NCBI RefSeq assembly: GCF_009687845.1
Contig: NZ_BLAD01000039.1
Span: 124,001-188,000 of the forward strand
DNA: 64,000 bases
DNA from: Acrocarpospora corrugata
GTDB taxonomy: Bacteria > Actinomycetota > Actinomycetes > Streptosporangiales > Streptosporangiaceae
Direction of reading: 5' to 3'
The notes beneath the pieces are model-generated. The model did not search any database. It saw only the letters and a program-made list of their open reading frames with translations, and was not told the DNA's origin. Made by a program: the position numbers and the translations under genes. Shown one piece after another: positions 55,676 through 64,000 of this stretch (position 1 is its first letter; the number at the start of each line of letters is the position of its first letter).

Positions 55676-57046
55676 TCAGCCGGCGGTCAGCTGGTCGCGC
55701 AGGGTGGTGCGGACGTCGCAGTTGGCCACGGCGAAAGAGTCGGCCAGCGCGATGAGGTCGTCGTCAGTGAGGTCACGGAACAGTTCGGCGTACTCGTAGG
55801 CCAGGGGCTGCGCCACCGTGAGGTTGAGGATCAAGGTGCGGACCCAGTCGAAACGGCCCCACGGGTACGGGTCGAAGTCGGGGAACTCTTCGGCGATCAT
55901 CTCGTAGAACGGCTTGGTGACCTCGGGGATGCCGAGGCCGTTGCTGCCCCACTGGTCCGCGCCGAGCCGGTTCTTCTTGGCCACGAAATCGCCGAAACGC
56001 TTCAGGTAGGGCGAGTCGGGGCGGACCATGACCAGGCCCTGACGGCCCAGGTCCTTGTACATCCAGATGGACCAGCCGGCGTCGTCGCGGCGGTAGATGT
56101 CGAGCTGGTCGGTCAGCAGCTGGCGGCGCATGGCGTCGCCGCGCTCGTCGCCGTTGTAGATGGGGCCGAACTCGCCGACCCAGATGGGGGTGTCGGTGCG
56201 GCGGCAGTATTCGGTGCGCTCGGCGTACTTGGCTTCCAGGGCCGCCTTGTCGAAGTACTTGCCGTCGGTCAGGCCGGGGTAGTCGCCGCCGCCGCCGAGG
56301 CCCGGGGCCGCGTAGTCGTGGGCGACGTAGACGGTGTTCTCCCACGGCTCGTCGAAGACGTCGAACTCGGTGGAGTAGGTGTTGCCGTCCAGGAACAGGA
56401 TGTGCCGGTCGTCGATGGCCCGGATGGCCTTCACCAGGCGGGTGTAGAACGGGCCGACCACCAGGCGGGACTCGTCGGCGGGCTCGTTGATCGGGTTGTA
56501 CCCGGCCACCCAGGGGTTGTCCTTGTAGTGCTCGGCGATGTGCTCCCACATCGCCACCACGCGGTCCTGGAAGTGCGGGTGGTCCCAGAACGCGGGCCGG
56601 TGGGTGGGGTTGTCGGAGTGCCAGTGGTGGTTCTGCGAGCCGGGGAGCGCGTGCAGGTCGATGACCGAGTAGATGCCGTGCCGCGCGCACGCCTCGATCG
56701 CCCGGTCCAGGTGGCGGAACCCGTCCTTCTTGAACTCGAACGGCTTGCTGTCGTCCTCGAAGTGGCGGTAGTTGACCGGGAAGCGCACGCAGTTCATGCC
56801 CGCGTCGGCCAGCAGCTTCGCGTCGTCCTCGCCGAAGAACGCGGTCAGCAGGCGCTCGAAGAAGAGCTCGTAGCGGTCGTCACCCAGTACCGAACGGACC
56901 GTGCTGCGCATGAGGGACTCATTGCCGGAGTAACCGGTGATGAAGTTTTCCATGTTCAGCCAGCCGCCGACCGCGACGCCGCGCAGACGGACGGGGGTGT
57001 CCGTCTCGTCGACGAACTGGCGTCCCACGGTACGAAGAAACGTCAT
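55676..57046 (-). CDS. GH5-family glycoside hydrolase (cytoplasmic)
   Basis: A 456-residue TIM-barrel glycosidase. Acid/base Glu in YNPINEPAD, nucleophile Glu in VGEFGPIY, and the GH5 HisTyr-type strand (NCVRFPVNYRHF) are present. No signal peptide, so it acts on imported oligosaccharides. It is the last gene of the transporter operon, 30 bases after the permease gene, and probably hydrolyses the sugar brought in by the ABC transporter. Confidence 0.9.
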   Translation of the reverse strand: MTFLRTVGRQFVDETDTPVRLRGVAVGGWLNMENFITGYSGNESLMRSTVRSVLGDDRYELFFERLLTAFFGEDDAKLLADAGMNCVRFPVNYRHFEDDSKPFEFKKDGFRHLDRAIEACARHGIYSVIDLHALPGSQNHHWHSDNPTHRPAFWDHPHFQDRVVAMWEHIAEHYKDNPWVAGYNPINEPADESRLVVGPFYTRLVKAIRAIDDRHILFLDGNTYSTEFDVFDEPWENTVYVAHDYAAPGLGGGGDYPGLTDGKYFDKAALEAKYAERTEYCRRTDTPIWVGEFGPIYNGDERGDAMRRQLLTDQLDIYRRDDAGWSIWMYKDLGRQGLVMVRPDSPYLKRFGDFVAKKNRLGADQWGSNGLGIPEVTKPFYEMIAEEFPDFDPYPWGRFDWVRTLILNLTVAQPLAYEYAELFRDLTDDDLIALADSFAVANCDVRTTLRDQLTAG

Positions 57047-57075
57047 GGGGTCTGTTCCTCAAATCTGGTTAATGG

Positions 57076-57873
57076 TTACTTGATCGCGCCGGCCGACAGG
57101 CCGCGCTCGAAGAGCCCTTGCAGGCACAGGTAGGCCACGATCTCGGGGATCGCGGTGATGACCGCGCTGGCCAGCACCTTGGTCTGGTCGTTGCTGAACT
57201 GGCTGACGAAGAACTGCGGCAGCAGCGTGACGGTCTGCTGGGCCGGGTCCTGGATGAGGACCAGCGGCAGCAGGTAGGCGTTCCACGAACCGATCAGCGT
57301 CAGCACCACGATCGCCGCGGCGATCGGGCGGGTCATCGGGACGACGATGTAGCGGAAGGCCGTGAACGTGCCGGCGCCGTCGATCCTGGCCGCGTCGAAG
57401 AGCGCGTCCGGGACGCCGTCGATGAACCTGCGCGCGATCAGGATGGTGAACGGGATCTGCAGCGCGGCCAGCGGCAGCACCACCGCCCAGTAGGTGTCGT
57501 ACACGCCGAGCGCGAGGGTGGTCGCGAACAGCGGGGTGAGCAGCACGACCTCGGGCAGGGTGAGGGCGGCCAGGATCATCCAGAAGTAGATCTCCTTGCG
57601 GCGGATCTGCAGCTTGGAGAATCCGAACGCGGCCAGCATCGTCAGGACGTACACGATCAGGATCGTGGAGACGGAGATGATGACGCTGCTCTTGAAGAAC
57701 GTCCCGAGGGCGCCGACCTCGAACACCGCGCGGTAGTTGCCGACGCCTTCGCCCGCCAGTGAGCCCTGCACCATGACGATCAGGGGAAACAGGTACGGGA
57801 TGATCATCAGGGTGGCGAGGATCTGCAGGATGAGTTTGGCCGACAGGCGGCGAGCCTCAAACACCGGTCTCAC
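57076..57873 (-). CDS. Carbohydrate ABC transporter permease (MalG/CUT1 type)
   Basis: A 265-residue permease with about six membrane helices and the EAA loop (DALFDAARIDGAGTFTAFRYIVVP). I use the GTG at 57873, preceded by GGAAGGA, which overlaps the upstream permease by 17 nt; longer starts run through the upstream gene. Forms the channel with the MalF-type permease. No ATPase gene is in the operon, so a shared MsiK-type ATPase is likely. Confidence 0.92.
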   Translation of the reverse strand: MRPVFEARRLSAKLILQILATLMIIPYLFPLIVMVQGSLAGEGVGNYRAVFEVGALGTFFKSSVIISVSTILIVYVLTMLAAFGFSKLQIRRKEIYFWMILAALTLPEVVLLTPLFATTLALGVYDTYWAVVLPLAALQIPFTILIARRFIDGVPDALFDAARIDGAGTFTAFRYIVVPMTRPIAAAIVVLTLIGSWNAYLLPLVLIQDPAQQTVTLLPQFFVSQFSNDQTKVLASAVITAIPEIVAYLCLQGLFERGLSAGAIK

Positions 57874-58813
57874 TGTCCTTCCGGTTGGCCCGGACCGCGA
57901 TGGCGATGGCGCCGACCAGGGCCAGGATGAGCAACATGATCGACAGGGCCGCGCCGTACCCGACGTGGGCACTGGGGATGCTGATCCGGTAGATGTAGGT
58001 GCCGAGGAACTCGGTGGCGTAGTTGGGGCCGCCGATGGTCACCAGATAGGGGACGTCGAAGGTCTTCAGCGCCCCGATCACGCTGAGCATGCCCAGCGCC
58101 ACGGTGGTGCCGCGCACGCCGGGCCACACGATGCTGACCAGGGTGCGGATGTTGCTGGCCCCGTCGGTACGGGCCGCTTCCAGCGTCTCGGGGTCGATCT
58201 GCCCCATCGCCGCGTAGTAGAGGACGAAGGTCAGGCCGGTGAAGTTCCAGACGGTGATGAACATGATGACCGGCATCGCGGTGCTCGACTGGGCCAGCCA
58301 CGGCTGGGACAGGAAGCCCAGGCCGAGGTGGTCGAGGGTCCAGTTGAGCTGGCCGTCGGCGGCGAACATCTGCCGGAACACCGGCGCCATCGTGGCCGGC
58401 GCGATCACCACCGGGGTGAACACGATCACCTTGTAGACGGCGCTGAGCTTGACCTTCGAGTGCAGCAGGGCCGCGAACACGAACCCGAGTGCGGTCTGCG
58501 CGGTGAAGGTCACGATGAAGAAGATCACCGTGTGCCAGATGGCCTGCCAGAAGATCGGGTCCTGCAGAATCTGCTCGTAGTTGCCGAGGCCCACCGAGGT
58601 CGGGGTCGGGCTGGTGCCGTCCCAGTCCAGGGTCGACAGGTAGCCGGTCTCGCCGATGCAGAAGTAGAGCAGGCCGACGACGAGGATGAACGCCGGCAGG
58701 ATCCATGGAAGGCCGGAGGGTCGCGCCACCCTCCCCCGGGATCTTCCCGGGGAAGGGGGCGCGGTGGACGACGGACGGCGCGCCCCGGTCTTCGGCGAGG
58801 TCGTGGAGGTCAT
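57857..58813 (-). CDS. Carbohydrate ABC transporter permease (MalF/CUT1 type)
   Basis: A 318-residue permease with a polar N-terminal tail of about 30 residues, six membrane helices and the EAA loop (PETLEAARTDGASNIRTLVSI). It lies between the binding-protein gene and the MalG-type gene and pairs with the latter. Confidence 0.93.
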   Translation of the reverse strand: MTSTTSPKTGARRPSSTAPPSPGRSRGRVARPSGLPWILPAFILVVGLLYFCIGETGYLSTLDWDGTSPTPTSVGLGNYEQILQDPIFWQAIWHTVIFFIVTFTAQTALGFVFAALLHSKVKLSAVYKVIVFTPVVIAPATMAPVFRQMFAADGQLNWTLDHLGLGFLSQPWLAQSSTAMPVIMFITVWNFTGLTFVLYYAAMGQIDPETLEAARTDGASNIRTLVSIVWPGVRGTTVALGMLSVIGALKTFDVPYLVTIGGPNYATEFLGTYIYRISIPSAHVGYGAALSIMLLILALVGAIAIAVRANRKDSETGV

Positions 58814-58855
58814 GGGTCTCCCTGCACGTAGTGGTTGGGACGGGCCGTCCGCGGG

Positions 58856-60232
58856 TTACTTGATCTTCGAGGCGGTGGCCTGCAGGGTGGCCGCGGCCTC
58901 CTCGGGGGTGGCCTCACCCGCCGCCACCGTGGTCGAGGCGACGCCGATCGCGGTCTGCAGGTCGGCGACCACGGTCGCCAGGCGCGGCTCGGTGGACTTG
59001 CCGGCGTCGGTGATCAGCTTCTCCAGGGCCGGCTTCTGCACCTCGGGGTTGACCAACTTGACGGTGTCCCAGTTGGGCTGCGCGCTGACCAGGGCGGGGA
59101 TGTCGTTGAGGACGTCGGCCACCACCTGCTGGCCTTCCGCGGAGGTGCCCAGCCAGGTCGCGAAGGTCGTGGCGGCGGCGATGGACTTGGACCTCTTGTT
59201 CACGGCCAGCCCGAAGTCCGCGTCACCGTAGAGCGCGCCGACGTTGCCGGTGCCCGCCACGTCCGGGAACGGGATGGGGAGCTGGGTGAACGGCTTGGCG
59301 TCGGCGACGCCGGCGCCGGAGATGGCCGCCGTGCTGCCTTCGATGGTGGAGTACTGCATGTACCAGGTGCCCATCATCACCATGGCGTACTTGCCGGACA
59401 TGAAGCCGTTGTTGGCGTCCGGGTACTGCTGCATGCCGAGGGCGCCCTCCTGCATGATCCCGTCGTCGAACAGCTTCTTCCACAGGCCCAGCGCCTTGAC
59501 GATCGCCGGGTCGGTCCACGGGACCTCACCCTTGAGCGCCTTCTCCCACACGCCGGGGGCGACGTTGTCGGTGATGGCCTGGATGGTGTCCTCGTTGAAC
59601 GCGGTCTGCGCGGCGCCCTGCACGAAACAGCCGACGTTGTTGGCCTTGAAGGTCTGACAGACCTTCAGCCACTCGTCGTACGTCGTCGGCGGGGTCAGCT
59701 GGTACTTGTCGAACAGGTCCTTGTTCACCCAGACCGTTCCGGAGAACACCGAACCGACGGACAGGGCGGCGAGCTTGTTCTCGTTCATCAGGCTGGTCAC
59801 CCCGATCGGGGCCAGCTTGGACTTCCAGTCCGCGCCCAGCGTCTTCTCGACGGCGGGCGTGAGGTCGATGGCGTTGACGCCGTAGATGTCGACCGAGCCG
59901 TTGGCCGCGCCGGGCGCGACGTCGAAGACGTCCGGGCCGACCGAGGAGGCCAGCGCGGGGCGGATGGCCGCGTCATAGCCGTCGATGGTGAGCTTCTTGA
60001 AGGTGACCTTGATGTTCGGGTAGACCTTGTTGAAGGCCTTGATGTAGGCCTCGGCAGGGGTCGCGTCGGGTGTCCACCCCCACCAGGTGATGTTCCCCGA
60101 GTCGGCGGAGCCCTGGTCCGCGGTCTCGGCCGGCGCGCCGCCGGCGCATCCGGCGAGCGCCAGCGCTCCGACCATGAGCGCGGCAACGGCTCCAAGGGGG
60201 CTGCGCTTGAAGATTCGCGAAGATCCCAGCAT
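58856..60232 (-). CDS. Sugar-binding lipoprotein of ABC importer (extracellular solute-binding family 1)
   Basis: A 458-residue lipoprotein: positively charged N-terminus, hydrophobic helix and lipobox LALAGC with lipidated C29, then ITWWGWTPDATPAEAYIKAFN typical of family 1 binding proteins. AGGAGAG precedes the ATG at 60232. It captures the oligosaccharide for the two permeases. Upstream are operator-like palindromes for the LacI regulator. Confidence 0.95.
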   Translation of the reverse strand: MLGSSRIFKRSPLGAVAALMVGALALAGCAGGAPAETADQGSADSGNITWWGWTPDATPAEAYIKAFNKVYPNIKVTFKKLTIDGYDAAIRPALASSVGPDVFDVAPGAANGSVDIYGVNAIDLTPAVEKTLGADWKSKLAPIGVTSLMNENKLAALSVGSVFSGTVWVNKDLFDKYQLTPPTTYDEWLKVCQTFKANNVGCFVQGAAQTAFNEDTIQAITDNVAPGVWEKALKGEVPWTDPAIVKALGLWKKLFDDGIMQEGALGMQQYPDANNGFMSGKYAMVMMGTWYMQYSTIEGSTAAISGAGVADAKPFTQLPIPFPDVAGTGNVGALYGDADFGLAVNKRSKSIAAATTFATWLGTSAEGQQVVADVLNDIPALVSAQPNWDTVKLVNPEVQKPALEKLITDAGKSTEPRLATVVADLQTAIGVASTTVAAGEATPEEAAATLQATASKIK

Positions 60233-60605
60233 GTGATCTCTCCTTGCAACGTGATAGGCACGCACCGTGGTATGACGCCGTTTCCGCGCCCTGCGAGAAC
60301 TGCCGACGGTTCGACCGAACGACGAGAGCCGGACCTGGCTAAACTTCCGAAAGTTTCGGAAAGTGGTCTCGGGAGAGCGAAACATCGGGCGCCCGGCAGT
60401 GTCAAGAATCTGGGCTAAATTGTTTCCGTTAAGTTTCGAAACACTCGATCTTCACAATCCCGTAATCCTGGCCGTTTCCGAGCGTCGGGATGGGGGTCCT
60501 CTCGCACGTTTCCGCAGCTCTCCTGGCATCTGGGCAGTTCAGGCCGGGCCGGTGCTACGGTTATAGAAAGTTTCGACAGGTCGAATCTACGCATGAAGAG
60601 GTGTC
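60233..60605. promoter_or_regulatory. Divergent promoter with LacI operators
   Basis: This 373-bp region separates the transporter operon and the lacI-type gene. A perfect 17-bp palindrome TTCCGAAAGTTTCGGAA lies at 60345-60361. On the minus strand a TTGACA (60405-60400) upstream of it is a -35 candidate, so the palindrome would sit just after the transcript start and block it. A second palindrome, GTTTCGAAAC, is at 60433-60442. GAAAGTTTC at 60566-60574 overlaps a TTATAG -10-like box in front of the lacI-type gene, which suggests autoregulation. Confidence 0.7.
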
Positions 60606-61652
60606 GTGGCGATCGAACCGTTGGCCCCGAGCACACGGAAGCGGCCCAAGCGTGCCAGCCGTGTGACCATCGCGATGGTCGCCCGGGAGGCGGGCGTGTC
60701 CGTGCCGACCGTGAGCAAGGTGCTGAACGGCCGGGACGCCGTCGGCCCGGAGACCCGCCGGCGCGTGCAGGATGCGCTGAATTCGACAGGTTACCAGCGT
60801 AGGGCCAGGTCAGAGCCACGAAAGGTGGGTCTGGTGGACTTCGTGATCACCGAGCTGGACACCGCCTGGGCCTGCGAACTGCTCCGTGGCGCGGAGCAGG
60901 AGGCCTACCGGCTGGGCACCCGGCTGGTGCTGACAGTCACCCACGACCGGCAGGCCAACCCGCGCGAATGGCTGCACACCCTCGCCTCCCGGCCGACCGA
61001 CGGCGTGGTCCTGGTGGCGTCGAGCACCCGGCAGGTCGCCGCGACACGGCTCCGAACGATCGAGGCTCCGTTCGTTGTCATCGACCAGTACGGCGGCTAC
61101 GACCACGACATCCCGACGATCGGCGCCACCAACTGGGCCGGCGGTTTCGCCGCCACCGAGCACCTGATCGGCCTCGGCCACCGCCGGATCGGCGTGATCA
61201 CCGGACCGGACGACGTCCGGTGCAGCCTGGAGCGCCTGGACGGCTACCGCGCCGCCCTCCGCCGCGCCGGCCTGCCGGTCGACGAACGCCTGGTACGGCA
61301 GGGCGACTTCTACGCCGAGGGCGGCAGGCGCGGCGCGGGAGAGCTGCTTGACCTGCCGGAACCTCCGACCGCGGTGTTCGCCGGCTCCGACCAGCAGGCG
61401 GCCGGCGTGTACGAGGAAATGCGCGTCCGTGGCCTGCGGGTGCCCGATGACCTCAGCGTGGTCGGCTTCGATGACACCGAGGTCTGCGAGTGGATGGCCC
61501 CCCGGCTGACCACCATCCGCCAGCCCCTCGCCCAGATGGCCGTGCTGGCGGTGCGCAATGTGCTGGAAGCAGGACACCCGGGTGGCGAGCCCCTGCGCCT
61601 GGAGCTCTCCACCAGCCTGGTCGTCCGGGAAAGCACCAGCCCACCCAGGTAA
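60606..61652 (+). CDS. LacI-family transcriptional repressor
   Basis: A 348-residue regulator. The HTH and hinge (about 20-66: VTIAMVAREAGVSVPTVSKVLNG at its start) are followed by a periplasmic-binding-protein-like sensor domain (about 75-340) with TGPDDVRCSLERLDGY and GFDDTEVCEWMAP. GTG start. Divergent from the sugar transporter; the recurrent GAAAGTTTC palindromes are its probable sites. Confidence 0.95.
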   Translation: MAIEPLAPSTRKRPKRASRVTIAMVAREAGVSVPTVSKVLNGRDAVGPETRRRVQDALNSTGYQRRARSEPRKVGLVDFVITELDTAWACELLRGAEQEAYRLGTRLVLTVTHDRQANPREWLHTLASRPTDGVVLVASSTRQVAATRLRTIEAPFVVIDQYGGYDHDIPTIGATNWAGGFAATEHLIGLGHRRIGVITGPDDVRCSLERLDGYRAALRRAGLPVDERLVRQGDFYAEGGRRGAGELLDLPEPPTAVFAGSDQQAAGVYEEMRVRGLRVPDDLSVVGFDDTEVCEWMAPRLTTIRQPLAQMAVLAVRNVLEAGHPGGEPLRLELSTSLVVRESTSPPR

Positions 61653-61655
61653 AAC

Positions 61656-62513
61656 TCAGAGCATGTCGCGCCAGGAGTACTCCGGCTCGAACCCCAGCTC
61701 AGCGCGTGCCCGCGTGATGTCGAGCGCGCCCTCGTAACCCTCCAGCGGGCGGCGCACCGGCACTCCGGGGAACACCTCCGCCGCCAGTTCGGCCGTGGGC
61801 CGATCCATCAAGGTGTCGTTCGCGGCGATCACATACGACGGCGCCCCGGTCACGTCGGCGAGCAGACCACGGCGACACGCCTGCGCCACATCACGTTCGT
61901 CGATGTACCCCCACAGGTCAAACACCCTGGTCAGCGGGTCGCCCCAGAAGCCGGGCAGCTTCGGATAGTCGGCCGCGACATGGATGTTGGACAGCCGCAG
62001 CGACACGATCGGAATGCCCGACCAAGCCGAAATATGCTCTGCCATCGTCTCCCCGACCACCTTCGACAGCGCGTAGGTCGACAGCGGATACGGATAGTGG
62101 TCCTCGTCCACCGGCAGGTAACGCGGCGGCGCGTCCGGACCGAACGGGAACCCCAGCGCGGTCTCGCTGGACGCCCACACGACCCGGCCGACGCCGAGTT
62201 TGGCCGCGGCCAGGAAGACGTTGCCGTTCATGGCGTTGTTGGTGTTGAGCGTGCGGGCGTCGGTGAAGTACCCCGGCGCGGGTATCGCCGCCAGATGAAC
62301 CACGCCGTCCACGCCGGTCAGCGCGTCGACGGTGTCGCCGAAGTCGGTCAGGTCCGCGCGCAGCAGCGGCGTGCCGAGCTGTTCCCACAGCTCACCGCGG
62401 TCGCCGGGCGCTCCGGCCACGTCGACGGCCCGCACTTCGTGCCCGTGGGCGAGCAGGTCCTGGAGCACGGCCCGTCCGGCCTTGCCGCTCGCTCCTGTTA
62501 CCGCGATCTTCAC
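61656..62513 (-). CDS. NAD-dependent epimerase/dehydratase (extended SDR, uronate dehydrogenase-like)
   Basis: A 285-residue extended SDR: VTGASGKAGRAV (NAD binding), VWASSETALG (Ser) and YALSKVVGE (Y-x-x-x-K). The GTG at 62513 follows GAGG by 6 nt and starts at the first beta strand; the longer frame to 62561 would run through the operator. It probably acts on a sugar, sugar acid or lactone from the glycan being used. Ends four bases from the convergent lacI-type gene. Confidence 0.88.
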   Translation of the reverse strand: MKIAVTGASGKAGRAVLQDLLAHGHEVRAVDVAGAPGDRGELWEQLGTPLLRADLTDFGDTVDALTGVDGVVHLAAIPAPGYFTDARTLNTNNAMNGNVFLAAAKLGVGRVVWASSETALGFPFGPDAPPRYLPVDEDHYPYPLSTYALSKVVGETMAEHISAWSGIPIVSLRLSNIHVAADYPKLPGFWGDPLTRVFDLWGYIDERDVAQACRRGLLADVTGAPSYVIAANDTLMDRPTAELAAEVFPGVPVRRPLEGYEGALDITRARAELGFEPEYSWRDML

Positions 62514-62560
62514 GGCTGGCCTCGCTTTCGTTCGGAATCCATACGGTAGTAGATCAGGCA

Positions 62561-62577
62561 CCGAAAGTTCGTCGAAA
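62561..62577 (-). promoter_or_regulatory. Operator-like site upstream of the epimerase gene
   Basis: CCGAAAGTTCGTCGAAAC carries two GAAA half-sites of the GAAAGTTTC-type motif and lies about 50 bp before the epimerase GTG start. An imperfect match to the 17-bp palindrome at 60345. Confidence 0.45.
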
Positions 62578-62650
62578 CTATCGCACCCCGCCAGCGGGCC
62601 CTGACAAGCAAAAACGCGGTCAATCGGGCCTGGCCGTTCGGTCCTGCACC

Positions 62651-62725
62651 TTGACGTCCGAGGTCGGTCGCTCTACTTTGTCAACGTACATCTGAAGTTT
62701 CGGATAATTTCCGAAAGTTTCCGCG
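62651..62725 (+). promoter_or_regulatory. Sigma-70-like promoter with downstream LacI-type operator
   Basis: TTGACG (62651-62656), a 17-bp spacer and TACTTT (62674-62679) form a good vegetative-type promoter. Just downstream, TTTCGGA-N5-TCCGAAA (62698-62716) and a near copy of the 17-bp operator (62709-62725) lie where a bound repressor would block transcription. It drives the tautomerase-like and epimerase genes. Confidence 0.65.
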
Positions 62726-62745
62726 CAATTCTGAAGGAGTCACCG

Positions 62746-63111
62746 GTGCCTCTGGTGCAGATCGACCTTGAGCGTTCCCTCGCCGAACGGCTGGGCGGGC
62801 AGATCAGCGAAGGGATCCATCAAGCCCTGGTGGACGCGCTCGGGATGGACCCGACCGACAAGTTCCAGATCTTCCGCACGCACGCGCCGGGCGAGATCGT
62901 CTTCGACCCGACGTACAACGGCGTCGACCGCCGTGACCTGGTCAGCATCCAGATCCAGATGGTCCACATGTACGACGTGACCACCAAGTGGGCGATGTTC
63001 GACCAGATCGCCAAGCGGCTGGCGGAGCTCGGCATCCGCAACGACGACCTGCTGATCAGCATCGTGGAGAACGGCTTCGAGGACTGGTACGCCGGCAAGT
63101 CCCGCAGCTGA
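62746..63111 (+). CDS. Tautomerase-family protein (4-oxalocrotonate tautomerase-like)
   Basis: A 121-residue protein starting Met-Pro (MPLVQIDLERS), giving the N-terminal proline used as general base by tautomerase enzymes once Met is removed. The length is that of the single-chain, two-beta-alpha-beta type. GTG start after GAAGGAG. It may isomerise a keto-enol intermediate of sugar-acid breakdown. Confidence 0.82.
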   Translation: MPLVQIDLERSLAERLGGQISEGIHQALVDALGMDPTDKFQIFRTHAPGEIVFDPTYNGVDRRDLVSIQIQMVHMYDVTTKWAMFDQIAKRLAELGIRNDDLLISIVENGFEDWYAGKSRS

Positions 63112-63140
63112 CCTCGATCCCCACAGAGCTGGAGTCCACC

Positions 63141-64000
63141 ATGAAAGTCCTCTACATCGGCGGCACCGGCACGATCAGCTCGTCGTGCGTGGCCGAATCC
63201 GTACGCCAGGGCCAGGACGTGTACGTCCTGAACCGCGGCCGCACCGCACGCCGCCCTCTGCCCGAGGGCGTCACCCCCATCACCGGCGACGTCCAGGACC
63301 CCGAATCCGTACGCGCGGCCCTGGACGGCACGGCGTTCGACAGCGTGGTCAACTTCCTCAGCTTCGGCGCCGACGACACCGAGACGGCGGTCGGCCTGCT
63401 CAACGGCCGCGTCGGCCAGTACGTCCACATCAGCTCCGCCTCCATCTACCACAAACCGGTACGGCAGTGGCCGATCACCGAGTCGACCACCCGGCGCAAC
63501 CCGTACCTGGCCTACGCCCGGGACAAGATCGCCGCCGAGGACGTGCTGCACCGCGCGTACCAGGAGCGCGACTTCCCGGTCACCGTCGTGCGCCCGTCGC
63601 ACACCTACGACGACGCCAACCCGCCGCTGCCCGGCGACTGGACGGCCTGGGACCGGATCGCGCGCGGCGACGAACTGGTCGTGCCCGGCGATGGCACCAG
63701 CCTGTGGACCCTGACGCACGCGCGCGACTTCGCCGTCGGCCTGGCCGGCCTGATCGGCAACTGGCAGGCCATCGGCGAGGACTTCCACATCACCTCCGAC
63801 GAGGCGCTGACCTGGAACGAGATCTACGGGATCATCGGCCGCACGGCCGGCTCCCCGGCCAGGCTGCTGCACCTGCCGTCGGAGTTCCTGCCGAAGGTGG
63901 CGCCGGACTGGTTCTGGTCCGACCTGATCCTCGGCGACCTGGCGCACAGCGCGGTGTTCGACAACAGCAAGATCAAGCGGTTCGTCCCCGCGTTCCGGCC
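63141..64000 (+). CDS. NAD-dependent epimerase/dehydratase (cut by window end)
   Basis: The first 286 residues of an extended-SDR protein: VLYIGGTGTISSSCV (NAD binding), HISSASIYHKP, and a Y-x-x-x-K pair in YLAYARDKIAAE. The stop lies beyond the window. It follows the tautomerase gene by 29 bases and is co-regulated with it. Probably a sugar-nucleotide or sugar-acid modifying enzyme. Confidence 0.88.
   Translation, partial: MKVLYIGGTGTISSSCVAESVRQGQDVYVLNRGRTARRPLPEGVTPITGDVQDPESVRAALDGTAFDSVVNFLSFGADDTETAVGLLNGRVGQYVHISSASIYHKPVRQWPITESTTRRNPYLAYARDKIAAEDVLHRAYQERDFPVTVVRPSHTYDDANPPLPGDWTAWDRIARGDELVVPGDGTSLWTLTHARDFAVGLAGLIGNWQAIGEDFHITSDEALTWNEIYGIIGRTAGSPARLLHLPSEFLPKVAPDWFWSDLILGDLAHSAVFDNSKIKRFVPAFR

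Noticed and set aside
52419-64000. Glycan region as part of the biosynthetic cluster (sugar tailoring)
   Set aside because: GH92, GH5, CUT1 importer and LacI form a catabolic unit with its own operators; there is no glycosyltransferase or deoxysugar set.
1-64000. CRISPR arrays, rRNA, tRNA, transposase or integrase genes, phage attachment sites
   Set aside because: None were recognised on either strand by reading; a dedicated tRNA/ncRNA search was not possible here.

Overview
This window is very high-GC DNA with dense ATGA start/stop overlaps, GTG and TTG starts, SARP and LAL regulators and a multimodular type I PKS. That combination points to a filamentous actinomycete; I cannot fix the genus from sequence alone. 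Roughly 1-52.2 kb belongs to one large, apparently hybrid, specialised-metabolite gene cluster that continues beyond the left edge. From about 52.4 kb to the right edge lies an unrelated LacI-controlled glycan and sugar utilisation region.

Layout of the cluster. (a) 1-12.7 kb, minus strand: two modular PKS genes. The upstream one (4302-12749) starts the assembly line with a KSQ-AT-ACP loading module (Cys to Gln at residue 173, methylmalonyl-type AT), followed by KS-AT-DH-KR-ACP. The next PKS (KS-AT-DH-KR..., malonyl-type AT) is cut by the window start. (b) 13-21.9 kb: a small membrane protein, two free-standing condensation enzymes (the second carries a carrier-like tail without its serine), an ACP / ANL ligase / PLP decarboxylase trio that should make a carrier-bound amine from an amino acid, an unrecognised cysteine-containing protein and a cysteine desulfurase. 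(c) 21.9-38.3 kb: an 18-gene minus-strand operon holding a complete dissociated, type II-like reducing polyketide machinery: FabG-type KR, ACP, FabZ-type DH, a fused KS-CLF and an FabD-type acyltransferase. It also has two AcpS-type PPTase homologues (one lacking its metal-binding residues), tailoring enzymes (nitroreductase, FAD oxidoreductase, epoxide hydrolase, a GcvT-like protein, a SnoaL-like fusion, an alpha/beta hydrolase, a beta-helix protein), a DrrAB-type exporter and a regulator. (d) 38.4-52.2 kb: an FAD monooxygenase, two SARPs, an aldo/keto reductase homologue with an altered active site, a two-component system, a UbiA prenyltransferase, a LeuA-type synthase, a LAL regulator with a TTA codon, and an acyl-CoA carboxylase beta subunit.

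How it may work together (inference): the type I line makes a propionate-started reduced chain and the dissociated system makes a second, unsaturated acyl chain. The ligase/ACP/decarboxylase trio supplies an amine, and the free condensation enzymes join the parts by amide or ester bonds. Sulfur may be mobilised by the desulfurase. Two promoter regions carry textbook SARP architecture (heptamers at 11-bp period, 8 bp before the -10), one of them driving the 18-gene operon. I do not recognise the cluster as one for a known product.

Right-hand region: a secreted GH92 alpha-mannosidase, a GH5 glycosidase, a sugar ABC transporter (two permeases and a binding lipoprotein), a LacI repressor, two NAD-dependent epimerase/dehydratases and a tautomerase-like protein. 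A GAAAGTTTC-centred palindrome recurs in its promoter regions and is probably the LacI operator.
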